Shown here piece by piece: positions 18,226-29,248 of a DNA stretch of 64,000 bases. The stretch spans positions 496,001 to 560,000 of the forward strand of contig NZ_JACMYD010000001.1 of NCBI RefSeq assembly GCF_014267345.1. The letters are read 5' to 3'. A model generated the notes under the pieces. It saw only the letters and a list, made by a program, of their open reading frames with translations, made no database searches and was not told where the DNA came from. Each line of letters opens with the position of its first letter. The first letter of the stretch is position 1. The stretch comes from Corynebacterium sp. zg-331 (lineage in GTDB: Bacteria; Actinomycetota; Actinomycetes; Mycobacteriales; Mycobacteriaceae). The translations under genes were made by a program, and so were the position numbers.

Positions 18226-20321
18226 TGTCCCTTTTCCATATCGGTTCTGAACTTCGCCGCTTCGGCCACGGCGTGCTCCCGCGCCTGGCGATCCTCGTGG
18301 TGACCTGCCTGCCGCTGGTCTTTGGCGGGCTCTTCGTATGGGCCTACTACGATCCGATCGGAAACATGGACAAGCTCCCCGTGGCCCTGGTGAACTCCGA
18401 TGTGGGTGCCCAGCGCGAGGGCACCACCATCAACGCAGGCCAGCAGGTGGCGGAGAAGATGGTGGACTCCAATCAGCTGGATTTCCACCTCGTTTCTGTG
18501 GAGGAGGCCCGAAAGGGCGTCACCCGGGGCGACTATTACTTTGCGGTGGAGCTGCCCACGGACTTTTCCCAGGCCGCCGTGAGTGTGAACTCAGAGAAGC
18601 CTCACAGCGCCAAGCTCAACGTGGCCCTGTACAACAACAACGGCTTCATCCCCACCATGGTGGGTAACCAAGCCACCATCATCATGCTCCAGGCTATCGA
18701 CGCGGAACTGGGCAAGCAGATCAGTAATCAGCTCCTGGTGGGCTTCAACACCATCGGGGAAAAGATGGGCCAGGCCGTGGACGGCTCCCAGCAGCTCGCC
18801 GAGGGCTCTACCTCGGCCCTCGACGGCTCCCAGCGCCTTGCCGAAGGCGCAGGCCAGCTCACCGACGGCTCCCAGCGCCTCACCGATGGCTCGGGCACCC
18901 TGACCGAGAAACTGGGCGAGGCCGACGCCGGGGCGCACAAGCTCGCGGAGGGCGCGGGGCGGCTCGACGACGGTCTGACCCGGGCCAAGGACGGCTCCCA
19001 GCAGCTCGCCGAGGGACTCGGCCAGCTCAACGCCGGCACCGAGCGCCTGGCCGACGGCGCGGGTCAGGTCTCCGGAGGCGTGGATCAGGTGGTGGATACC
19101 CTGGGCACCGTGGCCGGGGCGCAGCAGCGCCTGGTGGGACGCCTGGATAACGCTGCCGCCATGCTGCGCGAGGCCAACCTCGCCCCCACCAACGGCCTAG
19201 CCGCCGAGGTCGAGGGCCTGGCCGCCAGCATTCGGGAGGCGGGATTGGGCCCGGAGAAGTTCAACCAGTTGCTCCAGCTCAAGGACGGCGCCCGGCAGAT
19301 CGCCGACCAACTGAGCAACCCCGTGTCCGAATACCGATCCGGGATGAACCGCGCCGCCAGCGCCTCCCAGGAACTAGCCGCCGGTATCGCGCAGCTCAAG
19401 GACGGTTCCGCGCAGCTCCTCGTGGGTGCCAATACGCTGGCCGACGGCACCAGCCAGCTCGTGGAGGGCAGCAGGCAACTTACCGTCGGAGCCACCGCCC
19501 TGCGCGACGGGTTGGTCACCCTCGATTCCGGCGCGGGCGACCTCGCCAATGGCCTGGGTCGCCTCGATGACGGCGCGGGGCAGCTGAGCCTGCGCCTGGG
19601 GCAGGGCGCGGCCCAGCTGCCCACCTGGCAGGGCCAGCGCCTCGACGAGGCCGCCACCGCCGCCGGGCAGCCCGTGGAACGGGAATTGGTGGATCAGGAC
19701 GTGACCAAGTTTGGTGTGGGCCTGGCTCCGTTCTTCATGAGCCTGGCGCTTTTTATGGGTTCCTTCGCCATGTGGATGGTGCTGCGCCCCCTCCAGCTGC
19801 GGGCCGTGGATTCCGGCACCGGCCCGCTGCGTGCGGTTCTGGCCAGCTATCTTCCGGGCCTGATCGTGGGCCTGGCCCAGGCCACGATCGTGTGGGCGGT
19901 GCTGGAGTTCCTGATCGGCCTGAAGTCCGAGCACACTCTCTTCATGTTGGCCTGCATGTGGGGGGTCTCGGCGGTCTTCGTAGCCATGAGCCAGATGATT
20001 AACGCCGTGGTGGGGGCCACCGCCGGGCGCGTGATCTGCATGCTCCTCATGGCGGTGCAACTGACGTCCTCGGGCGGGCTCTATCCTGTGGAAACGCAGC
20101 CCGCGTTCTTCGGTTGGGTGCACCCGGTGGATCCGATGACCTACAGCGTGAATCTCTTCCGCTACGCCATCCTGGACGCGGAGGGCGGCGACCACCGGGC
20201 CGTCATCGCCGTGGCGGTGCTGACGCTGGTGGGAATGCTCTCGCTGTTCATCTCCTCGATGGCCGCGCGGCGCCATCGGGTGATCAAGCACAAGGATCTG
20301 CACCCGGATCTGCAGGTCTAG
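18225..20321 (+). CDS. YhgE/Pip-family membrane protein (ABC-2-type permease domain)
   Basis: 698-residue membrane protein with the topology of the phage-infection-protein (Pip/YhgE) family. The start ATG 18,225 follows GGAGGAAAA; upstream in-frame codons overlap the previous gene. It has one N-terminal helix (about 20-43), a large extracytoplasmic region, and five or six C-terminal helices (from about 500) of ABC-2 permease character. The N-terminal domain includes VALVNSDVGAQ, characteristic of the family. The middle (about 185-480) is a repetitive helical rod built from units such as DGSQQLAEG, DGSQRLTDG, DGAGQVSGG. It is coupled to a degenerate ABC ATPase. Export of an unknown substrate or a cell-surface role is possible. 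Confidence 0.88.
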   Translation: MSLFHIGSELRRFGHGVLPRLAILVVTCLPLVFGGLFVWAYYDPIGNMDKLPVALVNSDVGAQREGTTINAGQQVAEKMVDSNQLDFHLVSVEEARKGVTRGDYYFAVELPTDFSQAAVSVNSEKPHSAKLNVALYNNNGFIPTMVGNQATIIMLQAIDAELGKQISNQLLVGFNTIGEKMGQAVDGSQQLAEGSTSALDGSQRLAEGAGQLTDGSQRLTDGSGTLTEKLGEADAGAHKLAEGAGRLDDGLTRAKDGSQQLAEGLGQLNAGTERLADGAGQVSGGVDQVVDTLGTVAGAQQRLVGRLDNAAAMLREANLAPTNGLAAEVEGLAASIREAGLGPEKFNQLLQLKDGARQIADQLSNPVSEYRSGMNRAASASQELAAGIAQLKDGSAQLLVGANTLADGTSQLVEGSRQLTVGATALRDGLVTLDSGAGDLANGLGRLDDGAGQLSLRLGQGAAQLPTWQGQRLDEAATAAGQPVERELVDQDVTKFGVGLAPFFMSLALFMGSFAMWMVLRPLQLRAVDSGTGPLRAVLASYLPGLIVGLAQATIVWAVLEFLIGLKSEHTLFMLACMWGVSAVFVAMSQMINAVVGATAGRVICMLLMAVQLTSSGGLYPVETQPAFFGWVHPVDPMTYSVNLFRYAILDAEGGDHRAVIAVAVLTLVGMLSLFISSMAARRHRVIKHKDLHPDLQV

Positions 20322-20328
20322 ACCCGAT

Positions 20329-21213
20329 TTAGCTTCGGTACGCGCCGCGCCCCAGGGTGTCGCAGGAGGCCATCCGCCCGGACTCGTAGCCGCGCAGGAA
20401 GGCCTCTTCGCGTTCCCGGGAACTGCCGTGGGTAAAGCCTTCGGGATTGACCTCGGAGCCAGAGCGGCGCTGAATATTATCGTCGCCCACGGCCCCGGCG
20501 GTCTCGATGGCCTGATTGAGCTGCTCCTGGCTAAAGGCCTCGAGGCCGTGGTAAGCGTTGGCGTGGTGAGCCCAGATCCCGCCGTAGCAATCGGCCTGCA
20601 ACTCGATCTTCACGGCGTTGGAGTCCGCCCCGGGGTCGCGGTAGTCGCTTAACCCTAGGGTGCCCTCCAGGTTCTGGATGTGGTGGCCAAACTCGTGGGC
20701 CTCGATGTACATCTGTGCTAGCGGTCCCGCCGAACCACCCAGGTCTGCCAGCTGTTTGAAGAAGGAAACGTCGAGGTAGACGGTCTCATCGGTGGGGCAG
20801 TAGAATGGTCCGGTGGCCGAGCTTGCGCCGCCGCAGCCGGTGCGCACGGTGTCCCGGAAAAGATGCAGGGCGGGCTGGGTGTAATCAAGGCCCGCCTGTT
20901 CGGGGAGCAGACCCGCCCATACCTCGTCAAGGGTCTGGGCGGTGGCGATCATGCGGCAGTCGTCGTGCGCATTGGCATCCTCGGCGGTGCCGCGGCAGTG
21001 ATCCAGGCTATACGATCCGGTGTTGCGCCCGGTGGATACCCCGGCGCCGGAATCCAGGAGATCGGCGGGGTTGCCGCCGAGAAAGAGATACAGGCCCACG
21101 AGAACGAGGGTGCCCACGCCGCCGCCGGCGATAAGTCCGCCCCGCCCGCCGCCGGAGGAGGAGGCGCGGGCGGCGTCATAGGAGGCATCGTTGCGGAAAG
21201 TCATGCCTGCCAT
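20329..21213 (-). CDS. Neutral zinc metallopeptidase (YpfJ-like), membrane-anchored
   Basis: Predicted zinc protease with its active site outside the cell. The 294-residue product has a Gly/Ser-rich N-terminus, one transmembrane helix (about 30-47, VGTLVLVGLYLFLGG) and a catalytic domain with YIEAHEFGHHIQNLEG (about 169-184), containing the HEFGH zinc motif, and the downstream ELQADCYGGIWAHHA with the Glu and Asp expected of the family. The first start is ATG 21,213; ATG 21,204 is an equally good alternative three residues in. It is convergent with the YhgE-like gene (7-base gap) and divergent from aspS. Confidence 0.9.
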   Translation of the reverse strand: MAGMTFRNDASYDAARASSSGGGRGGLIAGGGVGTLVLVGLYLFLGGNPADLLDSGAGVSTGRNTGSYSLDHCRGTAEDANAHDDCRMIATAQTLDEVWAGLLPEQAGLDYTQPALHLFRDTVRTGCGGASSATGPFYCPTDETVYLDVSFFKQLADLGGSAGPLAQMYIEAHEFGHHIQNLEGTLGLSDYRDPGADSNAVKIELQADCYGGIWAHHANAYHGLEAFSQEQLNQAIETAGAVGDDNIQRRSGSEVNPEGFTHGSSREREEAFLRGYESGRMASCDTLGRGAYRS

Positions 21214-21331
21214 GCTGCCACAGGCGGCGCGCGAGCAGGGGTAGCGCAGCCGAGAGACCCCGGGAGAGGTAAACTACGCGGTTGTACTATTTATTCTGCA
21301 AGAAGTATCTAGGGGAAGGATCAGAGGCTCC

Positions 21332-23140
21332 GTGCTGCGTACTCACCTTGCGGGGGAACTCCGCAAAGAACATGCCGGTCAAACCATCACCCTCACGGGC
21401 TGGGTAGCCCGGCGGCGCGATCACGGCGGCGTGATCTTCATCGACCTGCGCGATCGCTCCGGGGTGGCCCAGGTGGTATTCCGCGATTCCGAGGTGGCCG
21501 CGCGCGCCCACGATCTGCGTAGCGAATATGTGGTGAAAGTCACCGGTGTGGTCGAGGCCCGCCCCGAGGGTTCAGAAAACCCCCACCTGCCCTCCGGCGA
21601 GATCGAGGTCAATGCCGCCGAGCTGGAGGTGCTCAACGAGTCCGCCGCCCTGCCCTTCCAAATCGACGATCCCTCCGCCAGCGGCGAGGTGGGGGAGGAA
21701 GCTCGCCTGCGCTACCGCTACCTGGACCTGCGCCGTAAGGAACAGGGCGAGGCGCTGCGGCTGCGTTCCCGGGCTAACCGCGCCGCGCGCGCGGTGCTCG
21801 ACGCCCACGATTTCACGGAGATCGAGACGCCTACGCTGACGCGCTCCACCCCGGAGGGCGCGCGCGATTTCCTCGTTCCGGCTCGTCTGAAACCGGGCAC
21901 GTTCTACGCCCTGCCGCAGTCTCCGCAGCTGTTTAAGCAACTGCTCATGGTGGCGGGCATGGAGCGCTACTATCAGATCGCGCGCTGCTACCGCGACGAG
22001 GACTTCCGTGCGGATCGCCAACCGGAGTTTACTCAGCTCGACGTGGAGATGAGCTTCGTCGATCAGGAGGACGTCATCGCGCTGGCCGAGGAGATCCTGG
22101 TGGAGCTGTGGCGGCTCATCGGCTACGAGATCCCCACCCCGATCCCGCGCATCACCTACGCGGAAGCGATGGAAAAATATGGCTCGGACAAGCCCGACCT
22201 GCGCTTTAACATCCAGATCACCGAGTGCACGGACTTCTTCCGGGACACGACCTTCCGGGTGTTCCAGAACGAGTACGTGGGCGCGGTGGTCATGGCCGGT
22301 GGGGCCTCCCAGCCGCGCCGTCAGCTCGACGCCTGGCAGGACTGGGCCAAGCAGCGTGGGGCCAAGGGCCTGGCCTACATCCTGGTGGGCGAGGACGGCG
22401 AGCTCTCCGGCCCGGTGGCTAAGAACATCACCGAGCAGGAACGTGCCGGCATCGCGCAGCACGTGGGCGCCCAGCCGGGCGACTGCATCTTCTTTGCCGC
22501 GGGCGATACCAAATCCTCCCGTGCGCTGCTGGGCGCCGCGCGCGGGGAGATCGCTGCGAAACTGGGCCTGATCAAGGAGGGCGACTGGGCCTTTACCTGG
22601 GTGGTGGACGCCCCGCTCTTCGAGCCGACGGTGGAGGCCACCGCCTCCGGGGACGTGGCCCTGGGGCATTCCTCGTGGACGGCCGTGCATCACGCCTTTA
22701 CCTCCCCCAAGCCGGAATGGCTGGATACTTTCGATGACAACCCCGGGCAGGCTACCGCCTACGCCTACGACATCGTGTGCAACGGCAACGAGATCGGCGG
22801 CGGTTCCATTCGCATCCACCGCCGCGACGTGCAGGAGCGGGTGTTCAAGGTGATGGGAATTTCCGAGGAGGAGGCCCGCGAGAAGTTCGGCTTCCTGCTG
22901 GACGCCTTCGCCTTCGGCGCTCCGCCGCACGGCGGCATCGCCTTCGGCTGGGATCGCATCGTCTCCCTGCTCGGTGGCTTCGATTCCATCCGCGATGTCA
23001 TCGCCTTCCCCAAGTCCGGCGGCGGCGTGGATCCGCTCACCGATGCCCCGGCGGCCATCACCACTCAGCAGCGCAAGGAATCCGGCATCGATGCGAAACC
23101 GGAAAAGAAGGCGGCCAAGAAGGACACCGCGCAGAACTAG
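21332..23140 (+). CDS. aspS: Aspartyl-tRNA synthetase
   Basis: Class IIb synthetase for tRNA-Asp, and in organisms that use GatCAB possibly also for tRNA-Asn. The 602-residue product has an N-terminal OB-fold anticodon-binding domain ([20 protein letters not shown]), motif 2 [20 protein letters not shown] (about 216-235), the bacterial GAD insertion, and motif 3 [16 protein letters not shown] near 530. The C-terminus is a Lys-rich tail (PEKKAAKKD). GTG start with GGGGAAGG upstream. The next gene follows 30 bases later. Confidence 0.96.
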   Translation: MLRTHLAGELRKEHAGQTITLTGWVARRRDHGGVIFIDLRDRSGVAQVVFRDSEVAARAHDLRSEYVVKVTGVVEARPEGSENPHLPSGEIEVNAAELEVLNESAALPFQIDDPSASGEVGEEARLRYRYLDLRRKEQGEALRLRSRANRAARAVLDAHDFTEIETPTLTRSTPEGARDFLVPARLKPGTFYALPQSPQLFKQLLMVAGMERYYQIARCYRDEDFRADRQPEFTQLDVEMSFVDQEDVIALAEEILVELWRLIGYEIPTPIPRITYAEAMEKYGSDKPDLRFNIQITECTDFFRDTTFRVFQNEYVGAVVMAGGASQPRRQLDAWQDWAKQRGAKGLAYILVGEDGELSGPVAKNITEQERAGIAQHVGAQPGDCIFFAAGDTKSSRALLGAARGEIAAKLGLIKEGDWAFTWVVDAPLFEPTVEATASGDVALGHSSWTAVHHAFTSPKPEWLDTFDDNPGQATAYAYDIVCNGNEIGGGSIRIHRRDVQERVFKVMGISEEEAREKFGFLLDAFAFGAPPHGGIAFGWDRIVSLLGGFDSIRDVIAFPKSGGGVDPLTDAPAAITTQQRKESGIDAKPEKKAAKKDTAQN

Positions 23141-23170
23141 ATCCGACGAGAACACGAGGGATGTGGCGAT

Positions 23171-24412
23171 GTGATGCTCAGTAACCGGGAGATTCTGGAT
23201 CGCGCGGAGGCCCTGCTCTCCAAGCGCTTCGGCGGCACCCAGCGCTGCACGGGCGCGGAGCTGCTCACCGGCGGCGGCAATGCCGTGGTCCACCGGGTCA
23301 AGCTGAGCCCCAACCCGTTTCTCCAGGAACGCTCGGCGGTGGTGAAGTACATTCCCGTCACCGACGATGCCCTCGACGATGCCGCCCTGGTGCGTGAGGT
23401 GGTGGCCTACCAATTCACCACCTCGCTGAGCGAGGAGGCGCGTCCCGGTCCCGTGCTGTTGGCCTACGACATCGCCGAGCGCATCATCGTGATCACGGAT
23501 TCCGGCAACGGAGACACCTTTGCCGATCTCTTGACCAGCGGGGATGAGGAACGCCGGATCAACATCCTGCGCAACCTCGGCCAGGCCTTGGGCCTCATGC
23601 ACGCCGCCACCGCCCAGCGGGAGCAGGATTTTCTTTCCCTGCGCTCGCGCATGGCGCGCGCTCACCCGCAGGCGGCCCGGATCAACCGTTACCGGGTGGC
23701 TTCCCAGGAATACGCCATTCGCCGGGGCCTTGACCTGGTGCGTCAGGCCGGGATCGCCGTTCCGGATTCCGTGGAGCGGGTGGCCCGCGAGGCGATTCGC
23801 CGCCTGCGCGGTGGGCAGCGCGCCTTTACCCCCTTCGATCTGTCCCCCGATAACATCATCGTGGCCGAGCGCACGCACTTCCTGGACTACGAGTGGGCGG
23901 ATTTTCGCGATACCGCCTTCGATCTGGCCAGCGTGGTGGCGGGTTTCCCGCAATACCTGTTTGCCCGCACCATCGGCGACGACGAGGCCGATGCCTTCAT
24001 CGATGCCTGGGCGCGGGAGGTATCGGGCCTGTGGCCGGAGGTACGCGACGAGAACGCGCTGCGTTCCCGGCTGGTCACGGCGCTGGTGGGCCTGGCCTTG
24101 GGCGAGGTCACGGCCATGCACCTGGGCACCTCGCACAACCTCGTGCACGCCGTGGCTGAGGCCGAGGGGGATCCTTCCATCGGATTGCAAGAAGAACAGG
24201 TGATGCCGGTAGAGCGGCTGCTGCTTCCCGCGGACAGCGTCGAGACGACCGAGGACGAGGCGATGATGCGCCGGGATCTCTACGAAACCTTCGATGCTCT
24301 GCATCGCTACGCCGCTCGCGAGGCTGGCCCGGTGGCCGATTTCGCCCGCGACGTGGTGGCCCGGCTGGTGGAGGGCAATGGGCGGGAAACCGCCATGGCC
24401 TCGGGGGCGTAG
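23171..24412 (+). CDS. Phosphotransferase-fold protein (aminoglycoside/choline kinase-like)
   Basis: Predicted small-molecule kinase-like protein of the APH/choline kinase superfamily, conserved between aspS and rarA in corynebacteria. The 413-residue product has an N-lobe with [15 protein letters not shown] (about 37-51) and VVKYIP with the likely ATP-binding Lys, then a catalytic loop [11 protein letters not shown] (about 221-231) and the metal site [10 protein letters not shown] (about 236-245). The catalytic Asp and Asn are present, but the His/Gly before Asp in typical HGDxxxxN loops is replaced by Pro-Phe. The start may be GTG 23,171 or ATG 23,174. Substrate unknown; no resistance role is implied. 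Confidence 0.7.
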   Translation: MMLSNREILDRAEALLSKRFGGTQRCTGAELLTGGGNAVVHRVKLSPNPFLQERSAVVKYIPVTDDALDDAALVREVVAYQFTTSLSEEARPGPVLLAYDIAERIIVITDSGNGDTFADLLTSGDEERRINILRNLGQALGLMHAATAQREQDFLSLRSRMARAHPQAARINRYRVASQEYAIRRGLDLVRQAGIAVPDSVERVAREAIRRLRGGQRAFTPFDLSPDNIIVAERTHFLDYEWADFRDTAFDLASVVAGFPQYLFARTIGDDEADAFIDAWAREVSGLWPEVRDENALRSRLVTALVGLALGEVTAMHLGTSHNLVHAVAEAEGDPSIGLQEEQVMPVERLLLPADSVETTEDEAMMRRDLYETFDALHRYAAREAGPVADFARDVVARLVEGNGRETAMASGA

Positions 24413-24417
24413 CACCG

Positions 24418-25773
24418 GTGGTGCAGGAATCTCTCTTCGGCCCGGAGGAACCGGAGGCCGCGCGCGGTGCCGCGGACTACTTCGAGGTATCGCCCTCGGC
24501 GCCCCTGGCCGCGCGCATGCGCCCGCGCAGCCTGGAGGAGATGGTGGGCCAACGACACGTGCTGGGGCCGGGCACCCCGTTGCACCGGCTGATTCAGGGT
24601 TCCGGGGAGGCCTCGGTGATCCTGTACGGCCCGCCGGGCACGGGCAAGACCACGGTGGCTTCCCTCATCAGCGCGGCCACCGGCCAGCACTTCGTGGGCT
24701 TGTCCGCCCTGAGCGCGGGAGTCAAGCAGGTGCGCGAGGTGATCGTTCAGGCCCGCCGAGATCTCGCGCGCGGACGCCGTACCGTCTTGTTCATCGATGA
24801 GGTGCATCGGTTTTCTAAGACGCAGCAGGATGCCTTGTTGGCGGCGGTGGAAAACCGCACGGTGTTGTTGGTGGCTGCGACCACGGAGAATCCCTCCTTT
24901 TCCGTGGTCGCGCCGCTGCTCTCGCGTTCCCTGTTGTTGCAGCTACAGCCGCTGACCGAGGAGGATCTGCGGGTGCTCGTTCGCCGGGCAGTGACCGATG
25001 CCCGGGGGCTAGACGGGCGTATCACGGTGACGGAGCAGGCCGTGGATCACCTGGTGCGCCTGGCAGGGGGAGACGCTCGCCGGGCGCTGACCTACGTGGA
25101 GGCCGCCGCCGAGGCAGTGCCGGACGGCGGGGAGCTCACCGCGGAGACGGTGCAGGCGAACGTGAACAGGGCGGTGGTGCGCTATGACCGTGATGGCGAT
25201 CAGCATTACGACGTGGTCAGCGCCTTCATCAAGTCTATTCGTGGTTCCGACGTCGATGCCGCCCTGCATTACCTGGCTCGCATGATCGAGGCGGGGGAGG
25301 ATCCGCGCTTCATCGCCCGCAGGCTGATGATCCATGCCAGCGAGGACATCGGGCTGGCCGATCCCACCGCGCTGCCCACCGCGGTGGCGGCGGCCGAGGC
25401 GGTGGCGAAGATCGGATTGCCGGAGGGGCGCATCGTGCTGGCCCAGGCCACCATTCACCTGGCCACCGCCCCCAAGTCCAACGCCGTGGTGCGGGCCATC
25501 GACGCCGCCCAGGCCGATGTTCGCGCCGGCAGGATCGGGCACGTTCCCCCGCACCTGCGCGACGGCCACTACGCCGGGGCCACCAGGCTCGGTCATGCGG
25601 TGGGCTACCGGTACCCGCACGACGATCCGCGCGGGGTGGTCGAGCAGCGTTACCTCCCGGAGGAACTGGAGGACGCGGTGTATTATCGTCCCACCGAGCA
25701 CGGCGCGGAAAAGCGCATCAGCGATTACCTGGGGCGGTTGCGGCGGATGGTGCGCGGAACCAAACGGCGGTAG
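24418..25773 (+). CDS. rarA: Replication-associated recombination protein A (AAA+ ATPase, RarA/MgsA)
   Basis: AAA+ ATPase related to clamp loaders that acts at stalled replication forks. The 451 residues include the fork-recruitment start [19 protein letters not shown] (about 32-50), Walker [15 protein letters not shown] (about 68-81), Walker [19 protein letters not shown] (about 121-138), sensor [17 protein letters not shown], and the C-terminal tetramerisation domain with [15 protein letters not shown] and [15 protein letters not shown] start five bases after the preceding stop, suggesting coexpression with the phosphotransferase-like gene. Confidence 0.95.
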   Translation: MVQESLFGPEEPEAARGAADYFEVSPSAPLAARMRPRSLEEMVGQRHVLGPGTPLHRLIQGSGEASVILYGPPGTGKTTVASLISAATGQHFVGLSALSAGVKQVREVIVQARRDLARGRRTVLFIDEVHRFSKTQQDALLAAVENRTVLLVAATTENPSFSVVAPLLSRSLLLQLQPLTEEDLRVLVRRAVTDARGLDGRITVTEQAVDHLVRLAGGDARRALTYVEAAAEAVPDGGELTAETVQANVNRAVVRYDRDGDQHYDVVSAFIKSIRGSDVDAALHYLARMIEAGEDPRFIARRLMIHASEDIGLADPTALPTAVAAAEAVAKIGLPEGRIVLAQATIHLATAPKSNAVVRAIDAAQADVRAGRIGHVPPHLRDGHYAGATRLGHAVGYRYPHDDPRGVVEQRYLPEELEDAVYYRPTEHGAEKRISDYLGRLRRMVRGTKRR

Positions 25774-25852
25774 GGGGCGTGGCCGCGTCTGCTCTGGGGT
25801 AAAGTAACCACCCGTAGCAATGGCCGACATAAGTTATAAGGAAGAGACGCTC

Positions 25853-28534
25853 GTGCAGACTCATGAGATCCGGGAGAGGTTTACCCAGCACTTCGTGGCC
25901 GCAGGTCACACCGAGGTGCCCAGTGCCTCGTTGATCCTGGATGATCCGAACCTGTTGTTCGTCAACGCCGGCATGGTGCCGTTCAAGCCCTACTTCCTGG
26001 GCCAGCAGACCCCGCCCTTTGACCAGGGTAAGGCCACCTCCATCCAAAAGTGCGTGCGCACCCTCGACATCGACGAGGTGGGCATCACCACCCGTCACAA
26101 CACGTTTTTCCAGATGGCGGGCAATTTCTCCTTCGGCCAGTACTTCAAGGAAGGCGCGATCACCCATGCCTGGACCCTGCTGACGGGTTCCGTGGCCGAC
26201 GGCGGCTACGGCTTGGACCCGGAGCGCCTGTGGGTGACCGTGTACCTGGATGACGACGAGGCCGCCGATATCTGGCACGAGAAGATGGGCGTGCCGAGGG
26301 AACGGATCCAGCGCCTGGGCATGGAGGACAACTACTGGTCCATGGGCGTGCCCGGTCCCTGCGGCCCGTCCTCGGAGATTTACTATGATCGTGGCCCCGA
26401 ACATGGCAAAGAGGGCGGGCCCATCGCGGACGATAACCGCTACATGGAGATCTGGAACCTCGTGTTCATGGAAAACGAACGCGGGGAGGGAACCGGCAAG
26501 GGCGACTTCGAGATCCTGGGCCCCCTGCCCAAGAAGAACATCGATACCGGCCTGGGTGTGGAGCGAGTGGCCTGCATCCTGCAGGGCGTGGATAACGTGT
26601 ATGAGACGGACCTGCTGCGCCCGGTGATCGAGGCGGCGGAGAAGATCACCGGCACCTCCTACGAAGATCCCGATAGCGACCGCGCCCAGGACGTGCGTTT
26701 CCGGGTGATCGCAGATCACTCGCGCACCGCCATGATGATCATCCTGGATGGGGTGACCCCCGCCAACGAGGGACGCGGCTATATCCTGCGCCGCCTGCTG
26801 CGTCGCATCGTGCGCTCGGCTCGGCTATTGGGGGCCACGGGCACCACGATGGCCACCTTCATGAACACGATCATGGATACCATGACCCCTTCCTACCCGG
26901 AGATCGCGGAGAACCGAGAGCGGATCCTGAAGGTGGCCGTGGCGGAGGAGGCGGCCTTCCTCAAGACCTTGGAATCTGGTACCCATCTCTTCGAGCAGAC
27001 GGTGGCGCAGCTCAAGGGCGCCGAGAAAAGCACCATGACCGGCGAGCAGGCCTTCGTGCTGCACGATACCTATGGCTTCCCCATCGACCTCACCCTGGAG
27101 ATAGCCACCGAGGCCGGCCTGGACGTAGACATGGCGGGCTTTGAGGCCGCGATGGCGCAACAGAAGTCCCGGGCCAAGGCCGATAGCCGGGCGAAAAAGC
27201 ACGGTCACGCGGATCTGTCCATGTACCGGGAGTTCGTGGATCATCACCCCACGGAGTTCGTGGGGTATACCGCCCTGGAGGCCCCCGGCACGGTACTGGG
27301 CCTGCTGCACGATGGCGCCCTGGTGGGCGAGGCCCATCAGGGGCAGGACGTGGAGGTGATCCTGGACTCCACGCCCATGTATGCCGAGGCCGGCGGCCAG
27401 CTGGGTGATCGCGGCCGGATCGTTGCCGGCGATGCCCTCTTAGAGGTGCACGACGTGCAGAAGATCGGCAAGAAGCTCTGGGTGCACAGGGCCACCGTGA
27501 CCTCGGGCGGGCTCGACGTGGGCAGCGCCGTGACCACGGAGGTGGATGAGGCCTGGCGCCACGGCGCGCGTCAAGCGCACTCGGCCACCCACCTTATTCA
27601 CGGAGCGCTGCGTCAGGTGCTCGGCCCCACGGCGGTGCAGGCCGGCTCGTTGAACCGGCCCGGATACCTGCGCTTTGACTTTAACTACACCGATCAGCTG
27701 AGCCCGGAACAGCTGCGCGAGATTGAGCGCGTGGCCAACCAGGCCGTGGACGCAGACTGGCAGGTCAACACCACCGAGACCTCCCTGGCGCAGGCGAAGA
27801 AGATGGGTGCGATGGCGCTCTTTGGGGAAAATTACGGGGAGGTGGTGCGCGTGGTGGAGATCGGCGGCCCGTTCTCCATGGAGCTGTGCGGCGGCACCCA
27901 CGTGGCGCATTCCTCCCAGATCGGTCCCATCTCCGTGCTGGGGGAGTCCTCTGTGGGTTCCGGCGCGCGGCGCATCGAGGCCTACTCCGGCCTGGATGCC
28001 TTTGCCTACATGTCCAAGGAGACGGCGCTGGCCACCGGGCTTGCCACTATGCTGAAGGCTCCCAGCGAGGATCTTCCCGAGCGCATCGCGCAGCTGACGG
28101 CCAAGCTGAAGGAGGCGGAAAAGACCGTCGAGCGGTTGCGCCGAGCGCAGCTGGCGGCGCAGTCCGCGGAGTTTGCGGCCGCGGCCGTGACCATCAACGG
28201 ATTCCGTGTGGTGACCGCGCGCCTGCCGAAGAACACTTCCGCCGCTGACCTGCGGGTGGTGGCCACGGAGGCCCGTCAGCGCCTCGGTGGCGAGGAGGCG
28301 GTGGTGGTCTTCGCCTCCGATCACGAGGAGAAGGGCGCCGTGCCGTTTATCGTGGCGGCCACGAAATCCGCGGTGGCGCGCGGCGTGCACTCCGGCGACC
28401 TGGTCAAGTTGTTGGGCCAGTACGTGTCCGGTCGCGGCGGCGGCAAGGCGGACATGGCTCAGGGATCCGGGACCACGGAGGAGGGCCTGGTGGCGGCCTT
28501 CGAGGCGGTGCATCGGGAGCTTGAGAAGCTGTAA
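25853..28534 (+). CDS. alaS: Alanyl-tRNA synthetase
   Basis: Charges tRNA-Ala and edits mischarged Ser/Gly. I prefer GTG 25,853, preceded by AAGGAAGAG, which gives the common N-terminus [13 protein letters not shown]; an in-frame ATG at 25,820 adds 11 residues. The roughly 893 residues show the catalytic domain ([36 protein letters not shown]), the editing domain with [16 protein letters not shown] and [13 protein letters not shown] (zinc and editing residues His/Cys), and a C-terminal DHHA1 domain with the Gly-rich [13 protein letters not shown]. All family landmarks are intact. Confidence 0.96.
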   Translation: MQTHEIRERFTQHFVAAGHTEVPSASLILDDPNLLFVNAGMVPFKPYFLGQQTPPFDQGKATSIQKCVRTLDIDEVGITTRHNTFFQMAGNFSFGQYFKEGAITHAWTLLTGSVADGGYGLDPERLWVTVYLDDDEAADIWHEKMGVPRERIQRLGMEDNYWSMGVPGPCGPSSEIYYDRGPEHGKEGGPIADDNRYMEIWNLVFMENERGEGTGKGDFEILGPLPKKNIDTGLGVERVACILQGVDNVYETDLLRPVIEAAEKITGTSYEDPDSDRAQDVRFRVIADHSRTAMMIILDGVTPANEGRGYILRRLLRRIVRSARLLGATGTTMATFMNTIMDTMTPSYPEIAENRERILKVAVAEEAAFLKTLESGTHLFEQTVAQLKGAEKSTMTGEQAFVLHDTYGFPIDLTLEIATEAGLDVDMAGFEAAMAQQKSRAKADSRAKKHGHADLSMYREFVDHHPTEFVGYTALEAPGTVLGLLHDGALVGEAHQGQDVEVILDSTPMYAEAGGQLGDRGRIVAGDALLEVHDVQKIGKKLWVHRATVTSGGLDVGSAVTTEVDEAWRHGARQAHSATHLIHGALRQVLGPTAVQAGSLNRPGYLRFDFNYTDQLSPEQLREIERVANQAVDADWQVNTTETSLAQAKKMGAMALFGENYGEVVRVVEIGGPFSMELCGGTHVAHSSQIGPISVLGESSVGSGARRIEAYSGLDAFAYMSKETALATGLATMLKAPSEDLPERIAQLTAKLKEAEKTVERLRRAQLAAQSAEFAAAAVTINGFRVVTARLPKNTSAADLRVVATEARQRLGGEEAVVVFASDHEEKGAVPFIVAATKSAVARGVHSGDLVKLLGQYVSGRGGGKADMAQGSGTTEEGLVAAFEAVHRELEKL

Positions 28535-28591
28535 GATGTCTCTCATTGCTCGCATTGCGGAGGAAATTATCGTATAAGTATATTGCGAAAA

Positions 28592-28619
28592 GGTCACGGG
28601 CATTAGGCGTTCCGTGACC
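28592..28619 (+). terminator. Hairpin after alaS
   Basis: Perfect eight-pair stem GGTCACGG / CCGTGACC with a 12-base loop, about 60 bases after alaS, followed by ATTTCGTT. A plausible intrinsic terminator, or an attenuator ahead of ruvX. A 13-codon frame (ATG 28,536) lies between alaS and the hairpin but has no clear support as a gene. Confidence 0.5.
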
Positions 28620-28729
28620 ATTTCGTTACACTATGTGTGATCTTGGTGCGCCGGATCATCAGCACGGCTCGCGCGGTGCGTATTGTGCGGCCATTTTTCG
28701 ACATCATTTCAGGAGGTACGTGGTCTTTC

Positions 28730-29248
28730 ATGGCGGTCAGAGTGGACACTCCCGGCCCCGATGATCCCGGCGTCGGCAGGCGCGTGGGCATCGACGTGGG
28801 GACGGTCCGTATCGGCGTCGCCGTGAGCGATCGTGCCGCTATGCTTGCCACCCCGGTGGAAACCGTGCCCCGCGAGACGGGCCTGGGTGACCGCGACCGC
28901 GGCGATATTGATCGCCTCGTGGAGATCATCGAATCCTACGACGCCGTGGAGGTCATCGTGGGATTGCCCAGGGACCTTAAGGGGAATGGGTCGAAGAGCG
29001 TGAGGCACGCCAAGGATATTGCCTTCCGCATTCAACGACGGTTGCGCAGGGGCGGCCGCCGGGTGCCCGTGCGCCTGGCCGACGAGCGCCTGACTACCGT
29101 CGCCGCTACCCAGGCCCTCCAGGCCTCGGGGGTGAGCGCAAAGAAAGGCCGAGCATTCATCGACCAGGCCGCAGCGGTGGAGATTCTGCAAACCTGGCTC
29201 GACGGTCGCGCTCATGCCATTGCCAACGACGAGGAGAAGTCTTCATGA
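28730..29248 (+). CDS. ruvX: Putative pre-16S rRNA nuclease / Holliday junction resolvase-like YqgF
   Basis: RNase H-fold protein of the YqgF/RuvX family, implicated in 16S rRNA 5' maturation. The start ATG 28,730 has AGGAGG at about 12 bases; the frame upstream to 28,637 lacks family similarity. The 172 residues contain the first catalytic Asp in [19 protein letters not shown] (about 17-35), [16 protein letters not shown] (about 75-90, Glu/Asp region), and [16 protein letters not shown] (about 118-133) with the downstream acidic residues. The stop overlaps the mltG start in ATGA. Confidence 0.92.
   Translation: MAVRVDTPGPDDPGVGRRVGIDVGTVRIGVAVSDRAAMLATPVETVPRETGLGDRDRGDIDRLVEIIESYDAVEVIVGLPRDLKGNGSKSVRHAKDIAFRIQRRLRRGGRRVPVRLADERLTTVAATQALQASGVSAKKGRAFIDQAAAVEILQTWLDGRAHAIANDEEKSS

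Noticed and set aside
21572-24415. 947-codon minus-strand frame opposite aspS and the phosphotransferase-like gene
   Set aside because: Same cause: the plus strand encodes conserved proteins and the antisense product has no family features.
28536-28577. 13-codon frame after alaS as a small gene
   Set aside because: No clear ribosome binding site and no sign of conservation can be judged; it is probably chance.
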